DNA of 64,000 nt from JANLYC01 sp963815445. GTDB lineage: Bacteria; Actinomycetota; Actinomycetes; Propionibacteriales; Nocardioidaceae. The translations under genes were made by a program, and so were the position numbers. The first letter of the stretch is position 1. Every line of letters begins with the position of its first letter. The notes below the pieces were generated by a model that did not search any database, was not told the DNA's origin, and saw only the letters and a list, made by a program, of their open reading frames with translations. Shown piece by piece: positions 8,769-18,000 of the stretch. The stretch covers positions 124,001 to 188,000 of the forward strand of contig CAWFGV010000005.1 of NCBI GenBank assembly GCA_963815445.1, read 5' to 3'.

Positions 8769-8879
8769 TCACGGGTTTTCGACGATCTCCAGCTCGAGCC
8801 AGCGCGCCAGCTCCTCGATCTCTTCGCGCACGGCTGCCAACGGTCTCCGTCGAGACGGGACCAGGGGGGCGCGCCGGTC
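8769..8879 (-). pseudogene. Possible C-terminal gene remnant (YcaQ-like tail)
   Basis: Between the polymerase and TetR genes a short frame ends with EEIEELARWLELEIVENP and a stop at 8769. The wording resembles the C-terminal end of winged-helix DNA glycosylase (YcaQ-like) proteins. No start, promoter or remaining domain is visible and the frame runs into the 3' end of the polymerase gene. It could be the leftover of a deleted gene or chance. Weak evidence. Confidence 0.2.
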
Positions 8880-9777
8880 AGTCCGGCAGGGGAGCGGCGT
8901 GGGCAGGCATGTCAGCCAGCAGGTCGCCGTGCTGGTCCAACCGCCGTACGACGTCGGCGGTCTCGAACCGGAGATCGCCCGCCTTGGTCGCCTCGGCCAC
9001 CTCGTCCCAGGTCAGTGGCGTCGATACCGTCGGCCGGTCGATGCCACGCATGGAGTAGGGAGCGATCGTCGTCTTGGCAGCGTTGTTCTGGCTCCAGTCG
9101 ATGAACACCTTGCCGGTGCGCAGCCGCTTCTCCATCGACGAGACGACGTCGTCGGGGACGGCCGCGGCGAGCTGGTCGGCCAGCTTCTTCGCGTACGCCG
9201 AGGTGCGGTGCGCGGAGGCCGGCTCGATCGGGACGTAGAGCTGTGCCCCCTTGTTGCCCGACGTCTTGGGGTAGGCAGTCAGGCCGTCGGCCTCGAGCAG
9301 TTCCTTGAGGGTGAGCGCGACGTTGCAGCAGTCGATGATGTCGGCGGGCGCGCCCGGGTCGAGGTCGAACACGATGAGGTCAGGATCGCGCGGCCCGCCC
9401 CGGGGGCCGACGGTCCACTGCGGGACGTGCAGCTCGAGAGCGGCGAGGTTGGCGAGCCAGACCAGCGTCGCGAGATCCGCGGCGACGACGTACTCGACGC
9501 CGTCGTCGCCATGCTCGGCCATGAAGACGGTGCGCACCCAGTCCGGGGTGCCGCGCGGGGTGTTCTTCTCGAAGAACGGTTGTTTGGCGGTGCCGTCGGG
9601 CCAGCGTTTGCGGGTGAGCAGCCGGTCGGCCAGGTGGGGGAGCAGGGCGTCGCCGACGTTGACGTAGTAGTCGATGACCTCGCCCTTGGTGAAGCCGGCT
9701 TCGGGGTAGAGCACCTTGTCGAGGTTGGAGAGCGCGAGCTTGCGCCCCTCGATCTCGACCGTCACCTTCTCCGCCAT
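8878..9777 (-). CDS. LigD-type polymerase-domain protein (Prim-Pol)
   Basis: A 299-residue stand-alone version of the LigD polymerase domain. The N-terminus shows the family block LDKVLYPEAGFTKGEVIDYY. The metal-binding pair is in VFDLDP (Asp138 and Asp140), and SGNKGAQLYVPI and VFIDWSQN complete the active site. Such enzymes add ribo- or deoxynucleotides at DNA ends or gaps in non-homologous end joining or excision repair. No Ku or ligase gene is adjacent. The start ATG at 9777 has GGAGGG upstream; the longer frame reads through a palindromic repeat and is not credible. Confidence 0.88.
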   Translation of the reverse strand: MAEKVTVEIEGRKLALSNLDKVLYPEAGFTKGEVIDYYVNVGDALLPHLADRLLTRKRWPDGTAKQPFFEKNTPRGTPDWVRTVFMAEHGDDGVEYVVAADLATLVWLANLAALELHVPQWTVGPRGGPRDPDLIVFDLDPGAPADIIDCCNVALTLKELLEADGLTAYPKTSGNKGAQLYVPIEPASAHRTSAYAKKLADQLAAAVPDDVVSSMEKRLRTGKVFIDWSQNNAAKTTIAPYSMRGIDRPTVSTPLTWDEVAEATKAGDLRFETADVVRRLDQHGDLLADMPAHAAPLPD

Positions 9778-9826
9778 ACCCCCACCCTCCCATTTCCACC
9801 CCACCGCTTGCTGCCCACCTGGCCCT

Positions 9827-9900
9827 CCGCGTTTGCCTTGTTCACAAGCCAGGTGGCTTGTGAACAAGGCAAACGCGGCTTGGGCGGAGGGGGTTTGCCT
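9827..9900 (+). repeat. Palindromic dispersed element, copy 1
   Basis: A perfect 25-nt inverted repeat (9827-9851 and 9854-9878, 2-nt loop) has the core arm GTTTGCCTTGTTCACAAGCC. After its core ends at 9874, a 16-nt spacer leads to GGGTTTGCCT (9891-9900), which repeats the start of the left arm. The second copy (23415-23489) lies in the opposite orientation with the same layout and spacing. It lies between the divergent polymerase and moeZ genes. It could be a REP-like or MITE-like element or an RNA switch. Confidence 0.85.
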
Positions 9901-10069
9901 CTTTGACCTCGCCGACCAGGACCATGCCATCCAACCTGTCCGTATGACGGAACGCTCGTCCGTGGGATGACAGGTCAGGGAACATGGAGGAGCCGGGTGT
10001 GGTTGCACTCACGTGGACCCGCTACCGGGTTCCGCACGCACCTGCCCACGTCGTACGAGGAGAAGACCC

Positions 10070-11272
10070 GTGTCGTTGCCGCCCCTGGTCGAGCCGGCCG
10101 CCGAGCTGACAATCGACGAAGTCCGCCGCTACAGCCGCCACCTGATCATCCCCGACGTCGGCATGGACGGACAGAAGCGCCTCAAGAACGCCCGCGTCCT
10201 CGTCATCGGGGCAGGTGGCCTCGGCAGTCCCGCCCTGCTTTACCTGGCCGCCGCCGGTGTGGGAACGCTCGGCATCGCGGAGTACGACGAAGTAGACGAG
10301 TCCAACCTGCAGCGCCAGGTCATCCACGGCCAGAGTGACGTCGGCAAGTCCAAGGCGCTGTCGGCCAAGGAGTCGATCGCCGAGATCAATCCCCTCGTCA
10401 AGGTCGTGCTTCACGATGAGCGGCTCGACAACGACAACGTGCTCGGCATCTTCGAGCAGTACGACCTCATCGTGGACGGCACCGACAACTTCGCGACGCG
10501 CTACATGGTCAACGACGCGGCGGTCTTCCTCGACAAGCCTTACGTCTGGGGCTCGATCTACCGGTTCGACGGCCAGGCATCGGTGTTCTGGGCCGCGGCA
10601 CCGGGTGGCAACAGTCCGTGCTACCGCTGCCTGTACCCCGAGCCACCCCCGCCGGGAATGGTCCCGTCCTGCGCCGAAGGCGGCGTACTCGGTGTGCTCT
10701 GCGCAAGCATCGGCGCGATTCAGGTCAACGAGGCCATCAAGCTGCTCACCGGCATCGGCGAACCTCTGCTCGGCAAGCTGATGATCTACGACGCGCTCGA
10801 GATGGAGTACCGCAAGCTTCCCGTCCGCAAGGACCCCAACTGCGCGGTCTGCGGAGAGAACCCCACCGTCACCGAACTGATCGACTACGAGGCCTTCTGC
10901 GGCGCGATCAGCGACGAGGCTGCAGATGCGGCGGCCGGATCGACGATCTCTGTCGTCACCCTCGAGCACTGGTTGAAGGAGCGCGACAACGGCGAGCGCG
11001 ACTTCGTCCTCGTCGACGTGCGCGAGCCCAACGAGTACGAGATCAACAAGATCCCGGGCTCGGTGCTGATCCCCAAGGGCGAGTTCCTCAACGGCAACGC
11101 GCTCGGCGAACTGCCCGACGACAAGCAGATCGTGCTGCACTGCAAGTCCGGCGTCCGCTCCGCTGAGGCACTTGCCGTGCTCAAGGGGGCCGGCTACGCC
11201 AACTCAGTCCATGTCGGCGGCGGCGTGGCGGCGTGGGTCACTCAGATCGACCCGTCCCAACCGTCGTACTGA
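10070..11272 (+). CDS. moeZ: MoeZ-type adenylyltransferase/sulfurtransferase (ThiF + rhodanese)
   Basis: A 400-residue two-domain protein. The N-terminal E1-like ThiF/MoeB domain has GAGGLGSP for ATP binding and two zinc cysteine pairs (CYRC and CAVC). The C-terminal rhodanese domain has the active-site loop HCKSGVRS with Cys near 358. It adenylates and thiocarboxylates the C-terminus of ubiquitin-like sulfur carriers such as MoaD, ThiS or CysO, supplying molybdopterin, thiamine or cysteine synthesis. Start GTG at 10070 is preceded by AGGAGA. It corresponds to Rv3206c. moaE lies 24 kb away in the same window. Confidence 0.92.
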   Translation: MSLPPLVEPAAELTIDEVRRYSRHLIIPDVGMDGQKRLKNARVLVIGAGGLGSPALLYLAAAGVGTLGIAEYDEVDESNLQRQVIHGQSDVGKSKALSAKESIAEINPLVKVVLHDERLDNDNVLGIFEQYDLIVDGTDNFATRYMVNDAAVFLDKPYVWGSIYRFDGQASVFWAAAPGGNSPCYRCLYPEPPPPGMVPSCAEGGVLGVLCASIGAIQVNEAIKLLTGIGEPLLGKLMIYDALEMEYRKLPVRKDPNCAVCGENPTVTELIDYEAFCGAISDEAADAAAGSTISVVTLEHWLKERDNGERDFVLVDVREPNEYEINKIPGSVLIPKGEFLNGNALGELPDDKQIVLHCKSGVRSAEALAVLKGAGYANSVHVGGGVAAWVTQIDPSQPSY

Positions 11273-11283
11273 GTCGACAACAG

Positions 11284-11365
11284 CCACAACTCACGGTTCG
11301 AGGGACCACAACTCACGGTTCGAGGGACCACAACTCACGGTTCGAGGGACCACAACTCACGGTTC
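11284..11365 (+). repeat. 22-bp direct repeats, 3.7 copies
   Basis: The unit CCACAACTCACGGTTCGAGG plus GA occurs at 11284, 11306 and 11328; a partial fourth starts at 11350 and stops after GGTTC. The copies are perfect and abut without spacers. The array starts 12 bp after the moeZ stop codon and ends 27 bp before the -10 box of the next gene. The 22-bp period equals two helical turns, so a protein could bind each unit on one DNA face. Operator function is inferred. Confidence 0.9.
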
Positions 11366-11392
11366 AACGAGCCGGAAGGGGCGGCTCGTCCG

Positions 11393-11398
11393 TAGGCT
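11393..11398 (+). promoter_or_regulatory. -10 box for leaderless TIGR02569 gene
   Basis: TAGGCT ends 6 nt before the GTG at 11405, with no Shine-Dalgarno sequence between. The direct repeats end just upstream of where a -35 element would lie. Confidence 0.45.
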
Positions 11399-11404
11399 GA
11401 GCTC

Positions 11405-12226
11405 GTGAGCTCGCCGCCACCGGACGTCGCCCTGGCTTTCGGCGCGGACCCGAGTCGGCTGCGTCGCCTCTCCGGCGGACAAGACCGCACCTGGTACGAC
11501 GGCGAGGTCGTCCTGAAGCCCGCCGACAACCCGGTCGAGCACCGCTGGGTCTGTGACGTGTTCAGCGTCTGGGACAGCGACTGCGGTGTCCACGTTCCCG
11601 AACCGGTCCGCGCCGTCAACGGTTCCTGGGTGTACGCCGGCTGGGCCGCTCACCGTTTCATCCCCGGCCGAGACGCGACGATGCATCAGGACGCGGCGCT
11701 GATCCGCTCGGCGAGTGATGCGTTCCACGCAGAGGTGAGCTCCCTCCGTCCCCCCACGTTCCTCGGCGACCGCACCGACGCCTGGTCGGTCGGTGACCGG
11801 GTCGCCTGGGAAGGCGCCGAAGCCACCGGTGACGCGCGGACCGTCGAACAGATCGAGCGACTCCGCGCGGCGTTTCGGCCGGTAACAGCTCCGGCGCAGG
11901 TCATCCACGGCGACATCGGCGGCAACGTGCTGGTCACCGACGCGGGACCGGCGGTGATCGACTGGCCGCCCTACCATCGCCCCGTCGGTCTCGCACTGGC
12001 GGTCGCGGCGTCGGACGCGGTGCGCTGGGAGGGCCTGCCGGTGTCCTTCCTGGACGAGTGGGCCGACGGGTTCGAGTGGTACCAGCTGCTGGCGAGGGCC
12101 TTGGTGTTCCGGTTGGCCACCGCCGGGATCCGTGAGCTGGCCGGCCTCGTCACCGCATCTGCGCAGGAGCGGTCGGCGACCACCGAGCCGGTCATCGTCC
12201 ATGTGCTGCATCGCCTCGGGGTGTGA
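11405..12226 (+). CDS. TIGR02569 family protein (kinase/APH fold)
   Basis: A 273-residue protein of the aminoglycoside-phosphotransferase/kinase-like fold. It has a catalytic-loop-like HGDIGGNVLV and a metal-loop-like AVIDWPPYHRP. In this position actinobacteria carry the TIGR02569 protein (Rv3205c), whose substrate is unknown. The DxxxN pattern is retained, so phosphotransfer is chemically possible. The second motif has DW instead of the more usual DFG/DWE. The gene is probably transcribed from the -10 box at 11393 behind the direct repeats. Confidence 0.8.
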   Translation: MSSPPPDVALAFGADPSRLRRLSGGQDRTWYDGEVVLKPADNPVEHRWVCDVFSVWDSDCGVHVPEPVRAVNGSWVYAGWAAHRFIPGRDATMHQDAALIRSASDAFHAEVSSLRPPTFLGDRTDAWSVGDRVAWEGAEATGDARTVEQIERLRAAFRPVTAPAQVIHGDIGGNVLVTDAGPAVIDWPPYHRPVGLALAVAASDAVRWEGLPVSFLDEWADGFEWYQLLARALVFRLATAGIRELAGLVTASAQERSATTEPVIVHVLHRLGV

Positions 12227-12247
12227 AACGACGCGATCAGCGACTCG

Positions 12248-13435
12248 TCAGGCCTCGAGCACGACGGCGAGGCCCTGCCCGACGCCGATACAGATCGCGG
12301 CGAGCCCGAACCCACCCCCACGACGCCGCAGCTCATGGGCGAGCGAACCCACGATCCGCGCACCCGAGGCGCCGAGCGGATGTCCTATGGCGATCGCGCC
12401 GCCGTTGACGTTGACGATCTCCGGGTCGAGGTCCGGCCACTCGGCCAGGCATGCCAGCGACTGCGAGGAGAAGGCTTCGTTGAGCTCGACCGCAACCAGG
12501 TCCGACCAGTCGATACCGGCGCGCGCCAGCGCATCGCGGGCCGCCTGTACCGGCCCTATGCCGAACACCTCCGGGTCGACACCACTGGACGCGCGGGAGA
12601 CGATCCGGGCCAGCGGCGCGAGGCCCAGCGACGACGCCGCCGCCTCGTCGCCGATCAGGAGCGCGGCCGCTCCGTCGTTGAGGGGTGAGGCGTTCCCCGC
12701 GGTGACGGTGCCGTCGGGGCGGAACACGGGCGACAGCCGCGAAAGCTTCTCGATCGACGAGTCCGGCCGGATGCCCTCGTCTCGGTCGAGGTCGACGCCG
12801 TCCACCGCGACGACCTCGTCGACGTACACGCCGGCATCCCAGGCACGGGCGGCGTTGCGGTGCGACCGGACGGCAAACGCGTCCTGGGCCTCCCGCGAGA
12901 TCGCGTACCGGTCGGCCAGGATCTCCGCGCCCTCGCCCAACGCCACGGTCCACAGCTTCGGCATGCAGGGGTTGACCAGCCGCCACCCGATCGTCGTCGA
13001 CCACAGCTGCTGGTGGCCGCGCGCGAAGGCCGTCTCCGGCTTGAGCACCACCCAGGGTGCCCGGCTCATCGACTCCACCCCACCTGCGACAGCGATGGAC
13101 GCGTCCCCGACGGCGACCGCACGCGATGCACCGATGACCGCCTCGAGGCCGGACCCGCAGAGCCGGTTCACGGTGCTGCCCGGCACCGACGTCGGAATGC
13201 CGGCGAGCAAGGCCGCCATCCGGGCCACGTTGCGGTTGTCCTCGCCGGCGCCGTTCGCGTCGCCGAACCAGATGTCGTCGATCCGGGCGGGATCGAGGTC
13301 CGGGTGCCGTTCGAGCAAGCCGCACAGGACGGTCGATGCGAGATCGTCGGGACGTATGCCGGCCAGCGCGCCGCCGTGCCGTCCGAACGGCGTACGCACC
13401 GCGTCGAGCACGAACGAGGTGGCGATTGCACTCAT
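12248..13435 (-). CDS. Thiolase (acetyl-CoA C-acyltransferase)
   Basis: A 395-residue thiolase. The acyl-accepting cysteine is in NRLCGSGLEA (Cys93), the histidine in NGGAIAIGHPLGASG and the second cysteine in CIGVGQG near the C-terminus. That last motif is more often CIGGGQG. It catalyses thiolytic cleavage of 3-oxoacyl-CoA or the reverse condensation, cytosolic. AGGAGA lies ahead of the ATG at 13435. No other beta-oxidation or aromatic-degradation gene is adjacent, so the substrate range is open. It converges on the TIGR02569 gene. Confidence 0.9.
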   Translation of the reverse strand: MSAIATSFVLDAVRTPFGRHGGALAGIRPDDLASTVLCGLLERHPDLDPARIDDIWFGDANGAGEDNRNVARMAALLAGIPTSVPGSTVNRLCGSGLEAVIGASRAVAVGDASIAVAGGVESMSRAPWVVLKPETAFARGHQQLWSTTIGWRLVNPCMPKLWTVALGEGAEILADRYAISREAQDAFAVRSHRNAARAWDAGVYVDEVVAVDGVDLDRDEGIRPDSSIEKLSRLSPVFRPDGTVTAGNASPLNDGAAALLIGDEAAASSLGLAPLARIVSRASSGVDPEVFGIGPVQAARDALARAGIDWSDLVAVELNEAFSSQSLACLAEWPDLDPEIVNVNGGAIAIGHPLGASGARIVGSLAHELRRRGGGFGLAAICIGVGQGLAVVLEA

Positions 13436-13576
13436 CAGGCGTCTCCTGGTCGCGTCGAGGTGATGGCCGGAGCCTAGCCATCTCGCATGGTGAGACGATG
13501 CGAGGTCACCGCGTGACTGCCGTCGTCCGGGGTCGTTGGGGTTCGTGTCCACCCGCCCCACGAGGAGGGAGCAGGA

Positions 13577-14692
13577 ATGCTCATCCGCACCAGGTCCATC
13601 GTCGCCGCCGGAGTGCTCGCGGCCGGGGCCGCGCTGGTCGTCACCGGTCCGTCCAGCGCGACCGCCACGACAGCGCCCGCCACGGCAACCCAGGCGAGAG
13701 CAGCCTGGGCGCCGGCGGGCAGCGCCACCATCCATCCGGGCGTCATGATGTACACCGACGGGGCCCAGTGCACGGCCAACTTCGTCTTCACCGACGGCGT
13801 CGGCGCCACCTACGTGGGCTATGCCGCGCACTGCGCCGGCACCGGCGCCGCGACCGACACCAACGGTTGCGACTCGGGATCCCTCCCCCTCGGAACGCCG
13901 GTCACGTTCAACGAGGGCGGCAGCCTGGTCAGCGGCGGCACCCAGGTCGGCACCGGCAAGCTCGTGTACAGCTCCTGGATCGCGATGCAGAAGAGCAACG
14001 AGACCAACGCGGACGCGTGCGCCTACAACGACCTCGCGCTGGTCAAGGTCGACCCGGCGTACGTCGCCGACGTCAACCCCTCGATCCCGTTCTGGGGTGG
14101 ACCGGTGGGCATCAACACCACCGGCACGCAGGCTGGTGACCAGCTCTACACCTACGGCAACTCCTCGTTGCGGGCCGGCGTCTCGGCGCTGTCTCCGCAT
14201 GTGGGAGTCAGCATCGGCGATGACGGCAACGGGTGGTCGCACGGGCTGTACAGCGTCACGCCAGGCATCCCGGGTGACTCCGGCAGCGCGTTCCTGGACG
14301 CCAACGGCAAGGCGCTCGGCGTGCTGTCCACGATCGGGCTCGCCCCGCTGCCGGCGTCGAACAACATCGGCGACATCAACAAGGAGCTCACCTACGCCAA
14401 AGCCAACTCCGGGCTGAGCGGACTCACCCTGGTGCCGGGTACAGAGCCCTTCAGCCCCGCCTCTGATTCTCCGCTCGGTGAGAATCAGCCGACCGCGCTG
14501 ACCGGTCCAACGTCCGACGGGCCGGCAGAACCGCGTCTCGGGGTACTGCCGGCCCGTCGGCATCTGCAAGGCTGGTCAGGTGCAGCACCGCAATGCCGAC
14601 GAGACCGAGCAGGAGCGGTATGTCGAGGCGGTGCTCTCGTTGGTCGAGCAGATCCCCCCGGGACGTGCCACGACGTACGGGGTCATCGCTGA
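13577..14692 (+). CDS. Secreted chymotrypsin-like serine protease, 3' end doubtful
   Basis: A signal peptide (MLIRTRSIVAAGVLAAGAAL then an A-T-A region) precedes an S1-type protease domain. The triad candidates are His in YAAHCAG, Asp in NDLALVKV and Ser in GDSGSAF; paired cysteines suggest an exported fold. GGAGGGAG stands upstream of the ATG. The frame stays open to 14692 and overlaps the next gene by 113 bp, reading through two hairpins. A single missing base in the C-run near 14455 would place TGA at 14464-14466, right after a natural-looking end. The protein probably ends there and is about 296 residues. Confidence 0.8.
   Translation: MLIRTRSIVAAGVLAAGAALVVTGPSSATATTAPATATQARAAWAPAGSATIHPGVMMYTDGAQCTANFVFTDGVGATYVGYAAHCAGTGAATDTNGCDSGSLPLGTPVTFNEGGSLVSGGTQVGTGKLVYSSWIAMQKSNETNADACAYNDLALVKVDPAYVADVNPSIPFWGGPVGINTTGTQAGDQLYTYGNSSLRAGVSALSPHVGVSIGDDGNGWSHGLYSVTPGIPGDSGSAFLDANGKALGVLSTIGLAPLPASNNIGDINKELTYAKANSGLSGLTLVPGTEPFSPASDSPLGENQPTALTGPTSDGPAEPRLGVLPARRHLQGWSGAAPQCRRDRAGAVCRGGALVGRADPPGTCHDVRGHR
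14463..14560 (+). terminator. Hairpin pair after the serine protease
   Basis: A 9-bp hairpin (14463-14471 with 14480-14488) is followed by a perfect 15-bp inverted repeat (14514-14528 with 14546-14560, 17-nt loop). There is no long T-run, as is common for high-GC actinobacterial terminators. Position and strength suggest transcription ends here. Confidence 0.55.
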
Positions 14693-14921
14693 CGCGGTCG
14701 GCCGGGGCGGTCCGCGGCAGGTGGGGCAGGTGATGTCGCGGTACGGCGCTCCGGTGCCGTGGTGGCGGGTCGTGCGGGCGGATGGGAGTCTCCCGCCCTC
14801 GCACCAGCGCGAGGCGCTCGCGCACTACCGCGCGGAGGCAACCCCGCTCCGCGGCGACATTGCCGACGCCGTCCACCTCAAGGTCGATCTGGCCCGTGCA
14901 CTGTGGACGGCTGACGCGTGA
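14580..14921 (+). CDS. Alkyltransferase-like protein (ATL, MGMT family)
   Basis: A 113-residue protein equal to the DNA-binding C-terminal domain of O6-alkylguanine-DNA alkyltransferase. The motif that carries the alkyl-accepting cysteine (PCHR) reads PWWR at residues 60-63. This makes it an ATL, a protein that binds O6-alkylguanine without removing the alkyl group and hands the lesion to nucleotide excision repair. It matches the position of Rv3204. The start is GTG at 14580, 20 bp after the hairpin. It lies upstream of adnAB in the same direction, 119 bp apart. Confidence 0.88.
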   Translation: MQHRNADETEQERYVEAVLSLVEQIPPGRATTYGVIADAVGRGGPRQVGQVMSRYGAPVPWWRVVRADGSLPPSHQREALAHYRAEATPLRGDIADAVHLKVDLARALWTADA

Positions 14922-15040
14922 CAGGCGTGACTGGCGTGACCGGCTCGCAGGGAGTCAGGACCGGACGTGGACTCCTCCTGGGATCCGCCATGAGGCGCGG
15001 TGCGCGTTGCCCTGTCGGTCCGTGATGGTCCAATAGGCGC

Positions 15041-18000
15041 GTGCCGGTCACCTATCGCCTCGAGCAAGCTCCGCGGATCCATGCCGCGGGGCCTGATCTC
15101 GACGACTCCCAGCGCCGGGTGGTCGAGCACGCCGGAGGTCCGTTGCTGGTCCTGGCTGGTCCGGGCACCGGCAAGACGACCACACTGGTCGAGGCCGTCG
15201 TCGAGCGCGTCGAGGGTCGCGGGCTGTCGCCTGACGAGATCCTCGTCCTGACGTTCAGCCGCAAGGCTGCGGACGAGCTGCGCACGAAGATCACGGCCCG
15301 GCTGGGCCGCACGTCAGCGATGCCGATGAGCTCGACGTTCCACTCCTTCTGCTACGCACTGCTGCGTCAACATCAGCCGGCTGACCTCTATCTCACCCCG
15401 TTGCGGCTGCTCAGCGCTCCGGAGCAGGACGTGCGCATCAAGACACTGCTCGAGCACTCCCTCGAAGGCAGCACACTGTCCTGGCCCGACGGCCTCAGCG
15501 CCGCATTGCGCACCCGCGGCTTCGCACGCGAGATCCACGCGGTGCTGTCGCGGGCTCGTGAGCTCGGGCTCGAGCCCGAGGAGCTCACCCGCATCGGCTC
15601 CGAGGCCGATCGACCGGAGTGGGTCGCGGCAGGGGCGTTCATGACCGAGTACCTCGAGGTGCTCGACTTCGAGGCCGTCATCGACTACGCCGAGCTGGTG
15701 CACCGGGCCGTGCTTCTCGCCGAGACCGACGACGTCAAGGCCGAGCTCCGGCACCGGTTCAAGGCGGTGTATGTCGACGAGTACCAAGACACCGACCCCA
15801 GCCAGGTGCGGCTTCTTCAGGCCCTTGCCGGCGACGGCCGCGACCTTGTCGTCGTCGGTGACCCCGACCAGAGCATCTACGCCTTCCGCGGCGCAGACGT
15901 ACGCGGCATCCTCGAGTTCCCGACCCAGTTCCCGCAGCCAGACGGCTCGGCCGCCCACGTGATCGCCTTGTCGACGACGCGTCGGTTCGGTCCTCGGCTG
16001 CTGACCGCGTCGCGTCGAATTGCGCACCGCATCGGCATGAAGGGCTCCATCGACGCCGATGCGTTGCGTACGTTTCGCGAGCCCGTTGCCGTCGATGGGC
16101 CGTACGGCCAGGGCAAGGTCGACATCTATACGTTCAGCTCGAGCGGGGCCGAGACCGACCACATCGCGGACCTGTTGCGGCGCGCTCACCTCGAGGACGG
16201 CGTGCCGTGGTCCGAGATGGCGGTGCTCGTCCGGTCGGGAGTGCAGTCCATCCCGGGGTTGCGGCGCGCCCTGGTGGCGGCCGGCGTTCCTGTCGAGGTC
16301 GCGGGTGACGAGGTGCCGCTGCATCGTGAGCCGGCCGTCCTGCCACTGCTGATCTCGCTTCGCGCGGCTGTCGACCCGGCGTCGCTGACGCCGGAGACCG
16401 CACGGATGCTTCTCATGTCCCCGCTCGGTGACCTCGACGCGGCCGCCGTGCGCAAGCTGGGTCGGCTGCTGCGCCAGCGTGACCGTGACGAGCACCCGGA
16501 GCGGTTGGCCCGGGCTTCCGGCGACCTGTTGCGTGACGCGTTGGCCGACCCGTCGTTCCTGGCTGACGTCGACGACCGACTGGCGGCTGGTCCCCGGCAG
16601 CTGGCGACGCTGATCCACGATGCCCATCGGCTGCTCGACCGTGATGGCCCGGCCGAAGAAGCTTTGTGGGTCCTGTGGGAGGGCACCCGGTGGCCGCGGC
16701 GCTTACGTGGCGCGGTCGAAAGGGGCGGGGCCGCAGCGCGGGCCGCACACCGTGACCTCGACGCGATCTGTGCGCTGTTCGAGGTCGCCGCCCGCACCGA
16801 GGAGAAGCGGCAGCACACCAGTGCCGACAACTTCCTCGACGAGGTCGAGGCGCAGCAGATCCCGGCCGACACGCTGGCCGAGCGAGGGGTGCGCGGCGAC
16901 TCCGTCCGACTGCTGACGGCACATCGCTCCAAAGGTCTCGAGTGGCGCATCGTGGTCGTGGCCGGCGTGCAGGAGGGCAGCTGGCCCGACCTGCGACGTC
17001 GCGGGTCGCTGCTGCAGGCCGACCGGCTCGGCCCCGCGGGCCTCGTCGAGCCGCCGACCACGACCGCGATGCTCGCCGAGGAGCGCCGCCTGTTCTATGT
17101 TGCGGTCACGCGCGCCCGCCAGCGTCTCATCGTCACCGCGGTCGCTTCGCCCGAGGCCGACGGCGAACAACCCTCCCGGCTGATCGAAGAGCTCCAGCTC
17201 GAACCGACGTTCCTCGTCGGCCGGCCGGCGAGGTCGATGTCCTTGGGCGGTGTCGTCTCCGAGCTGCGGCGGGTCGCCTCCGACCCTGGCGAGAGCGTGC
17301 CGCTGCGTCAGGCGGCGGCCGCCCGGCTGGCAGCTCTGGCGGCCGAACGGATCGGAGCCGACGAGCCGCTCGTCCCCGCCGCTGATCCGGAGAGCTGGTG
17401 GGGGCTCCGACGTCGTACGAGCAACGACGCACCGGTCCGCACCGCCGACGCACCACTGCGGCTGTCGGCGTCAGCACTCGAAGGTCTGCTGAGCTGCCCG
17501 TTGCGCTGGTTCCTCGCCCGCGAGGCCGCCGGGGAGTCGGTTCGGTCGAGCTCGCTCGGGTTCGGCTCGGTGATCCATGCACTCGCCGAGCACATGACGA
17601 CCGGCGAGGTCGATGCAGACGGTCTCGTCGACCTGCTCGACTCGGTGTGGGACCAGCTGCACTTCGACAGCCCGTGGATCGCCGCGCGCGAGCACGACAC
17701 GGCGCTCGAGATGCTGACCCGCTTCGTGCGGTGGCACGAGGGGCGGCCCGATCGCCGCTACGTGGGTGCCGAAGAGGAGTTCGCCGTCGAGCTCGACCTC
17801 GACAACGGCGAGCACGTCTCGCTGGCGGGTCGGATCGACCGGGTCGAGGCCGACGCCGAGGGACGCATCGTGGTCGTCGACTTCAAGACCAGCAAGACCC
17901 CGCCCAGCGATTCTTCGGTCAAGGACAACCCGCAGCTCGGCTTCTACCAGCTCGCTGTCGACCAGGGCGGTTTCGACGACCTGTGTGGCGAGCGCGTGCG

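Noticed and set aside
11284..11365. CRISPR array
   Set aside because: The repeats abut without spacers and no cas gene is near.
12248..14569. A 773-residue frame including the thiolase
   Set aside because: The N-terminal 378 residues are antisense to the serine protease and lack any domain; the thiolase begins at 13435 with a ribosome site.
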